64,000 nucleotides of DNA, from assembly GCA_900542005.1 (NCBI GenBank), contig UQLW01000013.1, forward strand, positions 9,710 through 73,709, given 5' to 3'. Below the pieces are notes generated by a model. The model was not told where the DNA came from. It made no database searches and saw nothing but the letters and a program-made list of their open reading frames with translations. Each line of letters opens with the position of its first letter. Positions within the stretch are counted from its first letter, which is position 1. Shown piece by piece: positions 19,476 through 28,299 of this stretch. The position numbers and the translations under genes were made by a program. The stretch comes from an uncultured Eubacteriales bacterium (lineage in GTDB: Bacteria > Bacillota > Clostridia > Christensenellales > UMGS416).

Positions 19476-20357
19476 ATGGCTTTATTGAGCATGACGGGAT
19501 TCGGCCGCTGCGAGCTGGAGGCGGAAGGCCGCCGGATGGTGGTCGAGATTAAGAGCGTCAACAACCGTTATCTGGATGTGAATATCCGGCTTCCCAGGGC
19601 GATGTCCCTGCTGGAGGAGGCGGTGCGCGGGCGGATCAAGGCGCGCCTGGCGCGGGGCCGGGTCGATGTGTTCATCCACTATGAAAACCTGCGGGAGGAC
19701 GCCAAAAGCGCCCAGGTGGATGTGGCGCTGCTTAGGGGGTATCTGGCGGCGCTGGCGGTTATGGAGAAGGAAAGCGGGCTTGCCAACAACGTTACCCTGG
19801 CGGACCTTATGCGGCTGCCGGAGCTGGTCACGCTGTCGGCTGCCAGCGAGGATATGGATGCGCTCACCGCCCTCATGGAGCGGGCGGTGGATGCCGCCCT
19901 GGATCAGCTGGTCGGCATGCGCCGGGCCGAAGGCGAAAAGCTTCGGGCTGATATTGAGGAGAAGCTGGTAGCCATCGAGCGCATGCGGGAGACGGTGGCA
20001 GGCCGGGCGCCCCTGGTCGTGGAGGAATACCGGGCCCGTCTTGCGGCGCGGCTGGAGGAGCTGCTGGCCGACGTGGCCCTGGACGAAGGGCGGCTGGCCA
20101 ATGAGGTTGCCCTGTTTTCCGACCGCTGCTCCATCGCCGAGGAGCTGACGCGGCTTACCTCCCATATTGAGCAGACCCGCGTTATGCTGGCGGCCGGCGA
20201 GCCGGTAGGCCGCAAGCTGGACTTTATGATGCAGGAATTCAACCGCGAGGTAAATACCATCTGCTCGAAGGCCAACGATCTTGCCATCACCAACGCCGGC
20301 CTGACCATGAAAAATGAGATTGAAAAAATGCGCGAGCAGGTGCAGAATATCGAATAG
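19476..20357 (+). CDS. yicC: YicC/YloC family endoribonuclease
   Basis: A 293-residue protein of the YicC-like family, recently recognised as an endoribonuclease family acting on RNA including small RNAs. The N-terminal hallmark MTGFGR (residues 6-11) and [18 protein letters not shown] (23-40) are present. So is the C-terminal DUF1732 block with [22 protein letters not shown] and the final [14 protein letters not shown] central coiled-coil region lies about residues 150-200. GGGAGG precedes ATG 19476. It heads the classic Bacillota order yicC-remA-gmk-rpoZ. Confidence 0.95.
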   Translation: MALLSMTGFGRCELEAEGRRMVVEIKSVNNRYLDVNIRLPRAMSLLEEAVRGRIKARLARGRVDVFIHYENLREDAKSAQVDVALLRGYLAALAVMEKESGLANNVTLADLMRLPELVTLSAASEDMDALTALMERAVDAALDQLVGMRRAEGEKLRADIEEKLVAIERMRETVAGRAPLVVEEYRARLAARLEELLADVALDEGRLANEVALFSDRCSIAEELTRLTSHIEQTRVMLAAGEPVGRKLDFMMQEFNREVNTICSKANDLAITNAGLTMKNEIEKMREQVQNIE

Positions 20358-20368
20358 GGGGAGGCAGC

Positions 20369-20617
20369 ATGAACCTTATCAATATCGGGTTTGGCAATTT
20401 CGTATCAGCCCAGCGGGTGATCGCCATCGTATCGCCCGATTCTGCGCCGATTAAGCGGATTATCCAGGATGCGCGGGACGCGGGCAACCTGATTGACGCG
20501 ACCTATGGGCGAAAGACCCGGGCCGTTGTGATTACCGATTCTGATCATGTGGTGTTAAGCGCGGTGCAGCCCGAAACGGTGGCCAGCCGCTTTGAGGAAA
20601 GCGAGGAAGAGCAATGA
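20369..20617 (+). CDS. remA: RemA/DUF370 family regulator
   Basis: An 82-residue protein with the DUF370 motifs [29 protein letters not shown] and [32 protein letters not shown]. In Bacillus subtilis RemA is a DNA-binding activator of biofilm matrix and osmoprotectant genes that assembles as a ring. In many Clostridia, as here, the gene sits between yicC and gmk and its targets are unknown. It starts 11 bases after yicC with GGGGGAGG as ribosome site, and its stop overlaps the gmk start (ATGA). Confidence 0.93.
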   Translation: MNLINIGFGNFVSAQRVIAIVSPDSAPIKRIIQDARDAGNLIDATYGRKTRAVVITDSDHVVLSAVQPETVASRFEESEEEQ

Positions 20618-21252
20618 GCAAAAAGGGTCTTCTCATGGTGCTGTCAGGCCCCTCGGGCGTGGGCAAGGATGCGGTGCGCCTGGACTTTTTGAAGGAATGC
20701 CCGACGATCACCTCGTCGGTTTCCGCCACGACACGGCCGATCCGCCCCGGCGAGATCGACGGCGTGGACTATTTCTTTATGAGCCAGCCGGAGTTTGAGG
20801 CGATGGTGGAGCGGGATGAATTCCTGGAATATACCCTGTATAACCAGAAATCCTACGGTACGCCCCGGCAGTTTGTCTATGACCAGCTGATGGCAGGCAA
20901 GGACGTGCTTTTGAAGATCGACGTCAAGGGCGCGCTGAATGTGAAGAAGTACTTCCCCGACGCGGTGCTGGTGTTCCTGGCGCCCCCCTCGATGAAGGAG
21001 CTCTGGCGGCGCATCGTAGGGCGTAACAGCGGCACCCATGAGGACCGGGTGAACCGCTTCCACCTGGCCTACAGCGAGCTGGATTATTCCGGCCAGTATG
21101 ATTATGTCGTGGTCAACGACTGGCTTTCCGACACGGTGGATCATCTTGCCAGCATCTATACGGCTGAGAAGATGCGCCAGCGCTTTAACGGCGATTTCTG
21201 TGAAAATTTGAAAAAGGAGTGCATTGAAGATGAAATTTCCTCCGACCAATGA
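20614..21252 (+). CDS. gmk: Guanylate kinase
   Basis: Phosphorylates GMP to GDP with ATP (212 aa). The P-loop is GPSGVGKD (about residues 11-18), in which the usual Ser/Thr after the Lys is Asp. The GMP-binding region [19 protein letters not shown] and [15 protein letters not shown] is well conserved, and so is the lid with [12 protein letters not shown]. The family does contain GKG and GKD variants in Bacillota, so loss of activity is not implied. It overlaps remA by four bases and rpoZ by 23. Confidence 0.95.
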   Translation: MSKKGLLMVLSGPSGVGKDAVRLDFLKECPTITSSVSATTRPIRPGEIDGVDYFFMSQPEFEAMVERDEFLEYTLYNQKSYGTPRQFVYDQLMAGKDVLLKIDVKGALNVKKYFPDAVLVFLAPPSMKELWRRIVGRNSGTHEDRVNRFHLAYSELDYSGQYDYVVVNDWLSDTVDHLASIYTAEKMRQRFNGDFCENLKKECIEDEISSDQ

Positions 21253-21451
21253 GCTTTTGAAGAAGGTGGACTGCCGCTACTCGCTGGTGGTTATGGCCTC
21301 CAAGCGGGCCCGCCAGCTGGTAGCCGGATCGACGCCCATGGTGGCGGCCGATCCCAACGAAAAGCCGGTGAGCATCGCTACCATGGAAATCTACGAGGAT
21401 AAGGTTCGCAGCGAAAACGCGCTGCCCGCCTATCGCAACGACCAGGCCTAA
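21230..21451 (+). CDS. rpoZ: RNA polymerase omega subunit
   Basis: A 73-residue omega subunit that helps assemble the beta' subunit. The core CRYSLVVMASKRARQLV near residues 16-32 is diagnostic, and KPVSIATMEIYEDKV matches the C-terminal helix. The start is ATG 21230, because AAAGGAG ends 10 bases upstream. A TTG at 21224 is possible but would leave a short spacer. The gene overlaps the 3' end of gmk, and coaBC follows by ten bases. Confidence 0.92.
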   Translation: MKFPPTNELLKKVDCRYSLVVMASKRARQLVAGSTPMVAADPNEKPVSIATMEIYEDKVRSENALPAYRNDQA

Positions 21452-21461
21452 GGAGGCGCTT

Positions 21462-22655
21462 ATGGGCAAATGCGTGGTACTGGGCGTCACCGGGGGCATC
21501 GCCGCTTATAAGGCTGCCGAGATTGTTTCCCGGCTGGGCAAGGCGGGGGTGGAGGTCTACTGCATCATGACCCGCCACGCCCAGGAATTCCTCACGCCCC
21601 TGACCCTGGAAACGCTCTCCAAGCACCCGGTGGTAACGGATATGTTCCGGCGCGACACGCCCTGGGAGGTGGAGCATATCGCCCTGGCCCAGCGGGCGGA
21701 CGTATTCGCCATCGCCCCGGCAACGGCGAATATTCTGGCTAAGATGGCCAACGGCATAGCCGACGATATGCTCTCTACCACCGTGATGGCAACCCGCGCG
21801 CCCATTGTGCTGGCTCCGGCCATGAATACCGGCATGTGGGAGCACCCGGCAACGCAGCGGAACATGGAAACGCTTCTTGACCGGGGCTGCCGCCAGGTGG
21901 GGCCCGGGGCGGGCCTGCTGGCCTGTGGAGACGTGGGCGCGGGGCGGATGGCCGAGCCGGCTGAGATTGTGGACGCAATCCTGGCGGAGCTGGAGCAGAC
22001 CCGGGATCTATCGGGAAAAACTGTGCTGGTGACGGCGGGCCCGACCCGGGAGCCGCTGGATCCGGTGCGCTTTCTGACAAACCGTTCCTCCGGAAAGATG
22101 GGCTATGCCCTGGCGGAGCAGGCGGCGCGGCGGGGCGCCCGGGTGATTCTGGTTTCAGGCCCCGTGGCGCTGCCCGCGCCCCATGGCGTGGAGCGGATCC
22201 GCGTGGAGACAACCCAAGAGATGCTGCAGGCTGTGCTGGCGCATTTTGCCGAAGCGGATGCGGTAATCAAGGCTGCCGCCCCCTGCGATTACCGCCCGGC
22301 CAAGGCGGCCGGGCAGAAGATCAAAAAGCGCGAAGGGGCGGATATGACGCTGTCGCTGGTGGAAAACCCCGACATTGCCGCCGAACTGGGCCGGCGCAAG
22401 GACGGCCAGGTGCTGGTGGTGTTCGCTGCGGAAACCGAACACATGCTGGAGCATGCCCAGGGCAAGCTTGAGCGGAAAAACGCCGACCTGATGGTGGCCA
22501 ACGATGTGACGAGGCCGGGCGCCGGCTTTGACGTGGACACCAACGTAGTGACGCTCATCACCCGGGCGGGCGAAATCACAGAGCTGCCCTGCCTGCCCAA
22601 GCGCGAGGTAGCCGGCCGGATCCTCGATAAGATATCCGGTATGATGAAAAAATGA
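21462..22655 (+). CDS. coaBC: Bifunctional phosphopantothenoylcysteine decarboxylase / phosphopantothenate-cysteine ligase
   Basis: Performs two coenzyme A steps: ligation of cysteine to 4'-phosphopantothenate and FMN-dependent decarboxylation to 4'-phosphopantetheine (397 aa). The CoaC domain (1-180) has GVTGGIAAYKAAEI, the catalytic His in WEVEHIALAQRADV and the PAMNTGMWEHPA motif. The CoaB domain (about 190-397) has VTAGPTREPLDPVRFLTNRSSGKMGYALAEQAARRG and AAPCDYRP. AGGAGG precedes ATG 21462. The gene is in its usual cluster place between rpoZ and priA. Confidence 0.97.
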   Translation: MGKCVVLGVTGGIAAYKAAEIVSRLGKAGVEVYCIMTRHAQEFLTPLTLETLSKHPVVTDMFRRDTPWEVEHIALAQRADVFAIAPATANILAKMANGIADDMLSTTVMATRAPIVLAPAMNTGMWEHPATQRNMETLLDRGCRQVGPGAGLLACGDVGAGRMAEPAEIVDAILAELEQTRDLSGKTVLVTAGPTREPLDPVRFLTNRSSGKMGYALAEQAARRGARVILVSGPVALPAPHGVERIRVETTQEMLQAVLAHFAEADAVIKAAAPCDYRPAKAAGQKIKKREGADMTLSLVENPDIAAELGRRKDGQVLVVFAAETEHMLEHAQGKLERKNADLMVANDVTRPGAGFDVDTNVVTLITRAGEITELPCLPKREVAGRILDKISGMMKK

Positions 22656-22686
22656 CGCCGCGGGGCGGGCGAGCCCCCGGATATAG

Positions 22687-22751
22687 GGCGGCCCTTCGCG
22701 GAAAGGGCCGCCTGCCAGCAGAAAATCAGCTTGTATAAGCTGATTTTCTGC
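22687..22751. repeat. Two tandem stem-loops between coaBC and priA
   Basis: Hairpin A pairs GGCGGCCCTT with AAGGGCCGCC (22687-22712, six-base loop). Hairpin B is a perfect 15-bp AT-rich stem GCAGAAAATCAGCTT / AAGCTGATTTTCTGC around GTAT (22718-22751). Neither is followed by a T-tract, so they do not look like ordinary intrinsic terminators. Confidence 0.75.
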
Positions 22752-22803
22752 TAATGGGAGAAGGCGCGGAAGCTGAGAGAGGCGGAATGGAAGGAGGGGT
22801 CAT

Positions 22804-25035
22804 ATGGCCTATGCCCAGGTGATTGTGGAGATTGCCAGCGCCCAGGTGGACCGGGTATTCGACTATGTGATCCCCGAAGGCCTGGCCGGGCGGGTATGCC
22901 CCGGCGTGCGGGTCAAGGTCCCCTTTGGCCCCAAGGAGCTGGAAGGCTATGTCACGGCTGTGACGGAGACTACCGATGTGCCGGCCGGCAGGCTTCGCCC
23001 CATCGGAAGGCTGCTGGACGACGACCCGGCCATTCTGCCGCCGCTGATGGAGCTGGCCCGCTGGATGGTCAGCCAGTATCATTGCCTATGGGTTGAGGCG
23101 CTGCGGCTGATGATTCCGGCCCAGATGCGGGGCCAGCGGGTGAAGGAAAAGACGGCCCGGGCGGCGCGGCTGACGCTGCCCGGGCCCGATGCGCTGTCGC
23201 TGGCCCAGCTATGGAAAAGGCGGGCCCCTCAGCAGGCGCTGGCCCTGGAGGCGCTGGCAGAAGCTGGTGGAGAAAGCCTGTGCGCCGCGCTGCCCGCGCC
23301 GGCCGCCGTCTGGAAGGCCCTGGAAAAAAAGGGCGTGGTCACCCTCTTTGAGCAGCGCATCTACCGCTCCCCGGCGCGCCTTGATGCGCCCGAGGGCGCG
23401 GCCACGCTCAACGGCGAACAGCAGGCGGTCCTGGACCGGCTGATCCCCGCGCTGCAGGCGGGAGCAGGGCGTTTCCTGCTGCACGGGGTGACGGGGAGCG
23501 GCAAGACGGAAATCTACCTGGCCTGCGCCCGGCAGGCGTTGGCCATGGGCCGGGGCGTGATCATTCTGGTGCCGGAAATCGCCCTGACGCCGCAGATGGC
23601 GGCCCGCTTTACCCGCGCCTTCGGTTCCCTGGCCGCGGTGCTGCATTCGCGCCTTTCGGCAGGGGAGCGGTTGGATGAATGGCAGCGTATCCGCCAGGGC
23701 GAAGCGCGGGTGGTCATCGGCGCGCGGTCGGCCGTCTTTGCGCCGCTGATGTCGCCGGGGCTGATTGTGGTGGACGAGGAGCATGAGCCCAGCTACCTTT
23801 CAGAGCACCGGCCCTGTTATCATGCGGTCGAGGTGGCAGGCCAGCGGTGCCAGCGGGAAGGGGCGGTGCTGCTTTTGGGCTCGGCCACGCCCAGCCTGGA
23901 GCGTTACCGGCAGGCCCAGGCCGGAGAGCTGACGCTGCTGCGCCTGTCCCGGCGCGCGGCGGCCGGCGGGATGCCCCGGGTAGAGCTTGTCGACATGCGC
24001 CGGGAGCTGGCGGCGGGGAACCGCTCGGTGATCAGCGGCCCGCTATATGATGCGCTGAAGCAATGCCTGGGCCGGGGCGAACAGGCGCTGCTGTTCCTGA
24101 ACCGGCGCGGGTATGCCTCCTTTGTATCCTGCCGGGCCTGCGGCTATGTGGAGCGCTGCGAGCTGTGCGACCTGTCCATGACCTACCACAAGGGGCGGGA
24201 CGAGCTGATCTGCCACTACTGCGGGGCGACCCGGCCGGTGCCGGAGGTCTGCCCCAGCTGCGGAAGCCGGTCGATCCGATACTTTGGCGGAGGGACGCAG
24301 AAGGTGCAGGAGGAAATAGAGCGGCTCTTTCCCGGCGTGAAGACGCTGCGCATGGATGCGGACACCACCGCCGGCAAGGAGGGCCATCTGAAAATTTACG
24401 AGACCTTCCGCAGCCAGCAGGCGCAGGTGCTGATCGGCACGCAGATGATCGCCAAGGGGCTGGACTTCCCCATGGTGACGGTGGTGGGCGTGGTGGCGGC
24501 GGATCAGACGCTGTTCCTTCCCGACTACCGGGCGGCGGAGCGCACCTTCCAACTGGTGGCCCAGGTGGCCGGGCGGGCCGGGCGGGCCCAGCGTCCGGGC
24601 CGGGTGGTGGTGCAGTGCTATACGCCGGAGCATTATGCGCTCAGGGCCGCGGCAAACCACGACTACGAGGGCTTTTACCGCCAGGAGATCGAGATTCGCC
24701 GGGCCGACGGATTTCCGCCCTTTACCCGGTTCCTGCGCCTCGTTTTTTCCCAGGAGGATGAAACCGCCTGCCGGAAGGATATGCAGCAGGCCCTGGAGGG
24801 GATGCGGGCGGCCTGCGCCCGGCATATTGAGTGGGGCAGCTCCATCGTGATGCTGGAGGGGACGCCCGCGCCGCTGACGCGGATCCGGGCGCTGTACCGC
24901 TATCAGCTGCTTATGAAGATCTATCCGGAGCCATACGGGCGCCAAATCGAGGAGGCCTTGTCGGAAATGGCCCGGGGTTTGGCCCCATATGGTTCCCAGG
25001 TGGCTATGGAAATCGACCCGCAGAGTATGCTATAA
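22804..25035 (+). CDS. priA: Primosomal replication restart helicase PriA
   Basis: Reloads the replisome at collapsed forks (743 aa). The N-terminal 3'-DNA-binding domain starts AQVIVEIASAQVDRVFDYVIPEGL. The helicase core has Walker A GVTGSGKTE, a DEEH box in VVDEEHEPSY and GSATPSLERY. The two zinc sites are CRACGYVERCELC and CHYCG...CPSCG (about residues 442-495). Motif V/VI is GTQMIAKGLDFP and QVAGRAGRA. The start is ATG 22804, with GGAGGG just upstream. The stop codon lies inside a TATAAT that may belong to a promoter for def. Confidence 0.97.
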   Translation: MAYAQVIVEIASAQVDRVFDYVIPEGLAGRVCPGVRVKVPFGPKELEGYVTAVTETTDVPAGRLRPIGRLLDDDPAILPPLMELARWMVSQYHCLWVEALRLMIPAQMRGQRVKEKTARAARLTLPGPDALSLAQLWKRRAPQQALALEALAEAGGESLCAALPAPAAVWKALEKKGVVTLFEQRIYRSPARLDAPEGAATLNGEQQAVLDRLIPALQAGAGRFLLHGVTGSGKTEIYLACARQALAMGRGVIILVPEIALTPQMAARFTRAFGSLAAVLHSRLSAGERLDEWQRIRQGEARVVIGARSAVFAPLMSPGLIVVDEEHEPSYLSEHRPCYHAVEVAGQRCQREGAVLLLGSATPSLERYRQAQAGELTLLRLSRRAAAGGMPRVELVDMRRELAAGNRSVISGPLYDALKQCLGRGEQALLFLNRRGYASFVSCRACGYVERCELCDLSMTYHKGRDELICHYCGATRPVPEVCPSCGSRSIRYFGGGTQKVQEEIERLFPGVKTLRMDADTTAGKEGHLKIYETFRSQQAQVLIGTQMIAKGLDFPMVTVVGVVAADQTLFLPDYRAAERTFQLVAQVAGRAGRAQRPGRVVVQCYTPEHYALRAAANHDYEGFYRQEIEIRRADGFPPFTRFLRLVFSQEDETACRKDMQQALEGMRAACARHIEWGSSIVMLEGTPAPLTRIRALYRYQLLMKIYPEPYGRQIEEALSEMARGLAPYGSQVAMEIDPQSML

Positions 25036-25078
25036 TAAAAACTATGAACATCAAATGCTGCCAGGAGGTAAAGGAAGA

Positions 25079-25549
25079 ATGGCTCTTCGTACAATATTGA
25101 CCGAGGGCGACCCGACGCTGCGGAAGGTATGCCGGCCGGTGACAAAATTTGATGAGCGTCTGGAGACGCTTTTAGACGATATGCTGGAAACCATGTATGC
25201 GGCCCCCGGCGTGGGCCTGGCGGCCCCGCAGGTGGGCATTTTGCGCCGCGTGGTGGTGATCGATTGCGGGGACGGCCCGCTAAAGATGGTGAACCCGGTC
25301 ATTGTAGCCAAGGAGGGCAGCCAGAGCTGGGTGGAGGGCTGCCTGTCGGTGCCGGGTAAGCAGGGCAAGACCCACCGGCCGGAGCGGGTGCGGGTGGCCT
25401 ATCAGGACGCGCGGGGACAGGACTGCGAGGTGACCGGCGAGGGGCTGCTGGCCGTGTGCCTGTGCCATGAGCTGGACCACCTGGACGGTAAGCTCTATGT
25501 GGACATCGTCGAGGGCGGGCTGATGGACGCCGACGCGGAGGAAGAATAA
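25079..25549 (+). CDS. def: Peptide deformylase
   Basis: Removes the N-formyl group from nascent proteins (156 aa). All three catalytic motifs are present: GVGLAAPQVG, EGCLSVPG (Cys metal ligand) and HELDHLDG (two His ligands and the catalytic Glu). ATG 25079 follows AGGAGGT by nine bases. The open frame extends further upstream only into the end of priA. It is paired with fmt two bases downstream, the normal def-fmt order. Confidence 0.96.
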   Translation: MALRTILTEGDPTLRKVCRPVTKFDERLETLLDDMLETMYAAPGVGLAAPQVGILRRVVVIDCGDGPLKMVNPVIVAKEGSQSWVEGCLSVPGKQGKTHRPERVRVAYQDARGQDCEVTGEGLLAVCLCHELDHLDGKLYVDIVEGGLMDADAEEE

Positions 25550-25551
25550 CG

Positions 25552-26499
25552 ATGCGGATCCTTTTTATGGGGACGCCGGAGTTCGCCGTGCCCAGCCTGC
25601 GGGCGCTGGTGGACGCGGGCTATGAGGTGATCGGCGCGGTCACCCAGCCGGACCGGCCGGCGGGCCGGGGGCATAAGCTGGTGCCCTCTCCGCTGAAAGC
25701 GGCCGCCCAGCAGTTGGGCCTGGCCGTCTATCAATATGGGCGGATCCGGGACGCGGCGGCGGTGGATGAAATGCGCCGCCTTAAGCCGGATGTGATGGTC
25801 ACGGCCGCCTATGGACAGATCCTTTCCCAGCGGGTGCTGGATATTGCACCGATGGGCGTGGTAAACGTGCATGGCAGCCTGCTGCCCCGATACAGGGGCG
25901 CGGCGCCGATTCAGTGGGCGGTGATTGACGGGCTGCGTGAAACCGGCGTCACGACCATGCTGACCCGGCGCGGCGTGGATGCGGGGCCCATCCTGATGCA
26001 GGAGAAGATGGCGATTTTACCCGAAGAAACAGCCGGCGAGCTGAGCGCGCGGATGGCCGGCGTAGGCGCGCGCCTGCTGTGCAAGACGCTGGCCGCCCTG
26101 GAAAAGGGCGAGCTCACGCCGGTGGAGCAGGACCCGGAGCAGGCGACCCAGTGCCCCATGCTGGCCAAGGAGCACGGCAGGATCCCCTGGTCGGATCCTG
26201 CGGAGGCCATCGCCAACCGCGTGCGGGGGGTCAACCCCTGGCCGGGCGCTTACTGCTATTATGAAGGGATGCTGCTGAAGATATGGAAGGCCACGGCCCT
26301 GCCCGGCGGCGGCGGGGCGCCCGGGCGCGTGCTGTGCGCGGATGTGCATAAGGGCCTGATCCTGTCGGCCGGCGAGGGCAGCCTGCGCGTGGATATCCTC
26401 CAGATGCCGGGGAAAAAGCCCATGCCGGCCCAGGATTTCCTTCGCGGCCGTTCCATCGAAGAGGGCAGCTTTTTCCGGGAGGAGCCTGCCTCATGCTGA
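25552..26499 (+). CDS. fmt: Methionyl-tRNA formyltransferase
   Basis: Formylates initiator Met-tRNA using 10-formyltetrahydrofolate (315 aa). The N-terminus MRILFMGTPEFAVPSL and the catalytic core NVHGSLLPRYRGAAPIQWAVIDG are diagnostic. The C-terminal OB-fold tRNA-binding domain covers about residues 205-310. It overlaps rlmN by seven bases. Its folate substrate connects functionally to folD further along the window. Confidence 0.96.
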   Translation: MRILFMGTPEFAVPSLRALVDAGYEVIGAVTQPDRPAGRGHKLVPSPLKAAAQQLGLAVYQYGRIRDAAAVDEMRRLKPDVMVTAAYGQILSQRVLDIAPMGVVNVHGSLLPRYRGAAPIQWAVIDGLRETGVTTMLTRRGVDAGPILMQEKMAILPEETAGELSARMAGVGARLLCKTLAALEKGELTPVEQDPEQATQCPMLAKEHGRIPWSDPAEAIANRVRGVNPWPGAYCYYEGMLLKIWKATALPGGGGAPGRVLCADVHKGLILSAGEGSLRVDILQMPGKKPMPAQDFLRGRSIEEGSFFREEPASC

Positions 26500-27533
26500 C
26501 CTTACTGGATATGCCGCCGGAGGCGATCCAGGCGGCCTTTCAGCAGCGCGGCCTGCCGGCCTTCCGGGCCCGGCAGGTACAGGAGTGGCTGCTAAAGGGC
26601 GCCGGCTTTGATGAGATGACAAACCTGCCGCTGGCCCTGCGGGAAACGCTGAAGCGGGATTTCGCCCTGGGCGGCTGCAGGATTGAGCATAAGCAGGTTT
26701 CCGCCCTGGACGGCACCATCAAATATCTTTTCGCGTTCAGCGACCTCAACATGGTAGAGGGCGTGCTGATGCATTATAAATACGGCAATACCCTGTGCAT
26801 CTCCACCCAGGTTGGCTGCCGGATGGGGTGCGCTTTCTGTGCCTCTACGCTGGAGGGCCGGGTGCGCAACCTGACGAGCGGCGAGATGCTGGGCGAGGTG
26901 ATCGCTGCCAACCGGGATGCCGGCGGCGGCAAGGAAAGGGCTATTACCAACATCGTGCTGATGGGCAGCGGCGAGCCGCTGGACAACTATGACGAGACGA
27001 TGGCCTTTTTGCGCCGGGTGAACGATCCGGCGGGGCTGGGGATCAGCCTGCGGAACATTTCACTGTCCACCTGCGGCCTTGTGCCCCAGATGCGGGCGCT
27101 GGCAGACGAGGGCCTTGGGGTGACCCTGTCCATATCGCTGCACGCGCCGAACGATACCCTGCGGCGCAGGCTGATGCCGGTGGCCCAGCGCTATACGGTG
27201 GCAGAGGTGATGGACGCGGCGCGCTACTATGTGGAAAAATCCGGGCGGCGGGTGATCTTTGAATACGCGCTGGTGCAGGAGCTGAACGATTCGCCGGAGG
27301 ACGCACGCGCCCTGGCCGCCTGGCTGAAGGGCCTGCAGTGCCATGTCAATGTTATCGCCCTTAACCCGGTAGCGGAAACGGGGCTGGTGGGGAGCCAGCC
27401 GCATCGGGTGAAGGCCTTTATGGACGAACTGACCCGATGCCATATCTCCGCCAGCCGGCGGGTAACCATGGGCGCGGATCTGGACGGCGCCTGCGGCCAG
27501 CTGCGCCGCCGGGTTTTGCAGGGGAAAGCATAA
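26493..27533 (+). CDS. rlmN: 23S rRNA (adenine2503-C2)/tRNA methyltransferase RlmN
   Basis: Radical SAM enzyme (346 aa) that methylates C2 of A2503 in 23S rRNA and A37 of some tRNAs. The cluster-binding cysteines are C109, C113 and C116 in QVGCRMGCAFCAST. MGSGEPLDNY and the ISLHAPND motif follow. The two reaction cysteines expected in the family are visible near the C-terminus (SASRRVTMGADLDGACGQL) and near residue 330. It sits between fmt and the phosphatase/kinase pair, as in many Bacillota. Confidence 0.96.
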   Translation: MLTLLDMPPEAIQAAFQQRGLPAFRARQVQEWLLKGAGFDEMTNLPLALRETLKRDFALGGCRIEHKQVSALDGTIKYLFAFSDLNMVEGVLMHYKYGNTLCISTQVGCRMGCAFCASTLEGRVRNLTSGEMLGEVIAANRDAGGGKERAITNIVLMGSGEPLDNYDETMAFLRRVNDPAGLGISLRNISLSTCGLVPQMRALADEGLGVTLSISLHAPNDTLRRRLMPVAQRYTVAEVMDAARYYVEKSGRRVIFEYALVQELNDSPEDARALAAWLKGLQCHVNVIALNPVAETGLVGSQPHRVKAFMDELTRCHISASRRVTMGADLDGACGQLRRRVLQGKA

Positions 27534-27555
27534 TCATCGAATGAGGTGGGGAAGG

Positions 27556-28299
27556 ATGCATATCGAATATGCCGGCAGCTCCCGGATTGGGAAGCGGCGG
27601 CGCAATGAGGATCGCTATTATCTGCCGGTGGAAGGAGGGCCACCCGATTTGATGATGGTAGCCGACGGTATGGGCGGCCATCAGGGCGGGGATGTGGCCA
27701 GCGCCTTCGGCGTGCAGGTGGCCTGCGACAGCATCCTTCATTCCCGCGGAAAGGATCCGGGCGAGCGCCTGGTCGAGGCCGTCCGCGAGGCGAACCGCGT
27801 GATTTTCCGGGAGTCGCTGGAAAAGCTGGAATACGACGGCATGGGGACGACCATGACCCTGGCGCTGACCGAGAAAAAGAAGTGGTTCATCGCCCATGTG
27901 GGGGACAGCCGCGCCTACGCCTATGAAAACGGCGTGATCCGCCAGGTGACGGAGGACCATTCCCTGGTAGCGGAGATGGAAAAGGCCGGCAGCATCACCC
28001 ACGCCCAGGCCAGGATTCATCCGCACCGGAATATTATCACCCGGGCGGTAGGGACGGAGCCGGAGATCGACGTGGATCTCTACGAGGTGCCGATGCTGCC
28101 GGGGCAGGTGCTGATGCTGTGCTCCGACGGGCTGACCGACCCGATCGACGACGACGAGCTGGCCCAGATGCTGGGCAGCGGCGCCGCCCTTTCGGAGATT
28201 GCCGAGACGCTGGTCTATATGGCGGAAAATCTGGGCGGTAAGGACAATATTACGGTGGTTTTGGCCCGGGTCGAGGAGGAGGTGAGCGCCCATGGCTGA
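27556..28299 (+). CDS. prpC: PP2C-type serine/threonine phosphatase (PrpC/Stp)
   Basis: Metal-dependent phosphatase (247 aa) that reverses PrkC phosphorylation. PPM motifs run in order: RRRNEDRYY, LMMVADGMGGHQGGDVAS (metal-binding Asp and Gly), GMGTTMTLAL, AHVGDSRAYAY, TEDHSLV and the C-terminal CSDGLTD plus GGKDNITVV. The ATG at 27556 is preceded by GGTGGGGAAGG. An earlier in-frame ATG at 27541 has no ribosome site. The gene overlaps prkC by eight bases, which couples the opposing enzymes. Confidence 0.95.
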   Translation: MHIEYAGSSRIGKRRRNEDRYYLPVEGGPPDLMMVADGMGGHQGGDVASAFGVQVACDSILHSRGKDPGERLVEAVREANRVIFRESLEKLEYDGMGTTMTLALTEKKKWFIAHVGDSRAYAYENGVIRQVTEDHSLVAEMEKAGSITHAQARIHPHRNIITRAVGTEPEIDVDLYEVPMLPGQVLMLCSDGLTDPIDDDELAQMLGSGAALSEIAETLVYMAENLGGKDNITVVLARVEEEVSAHG

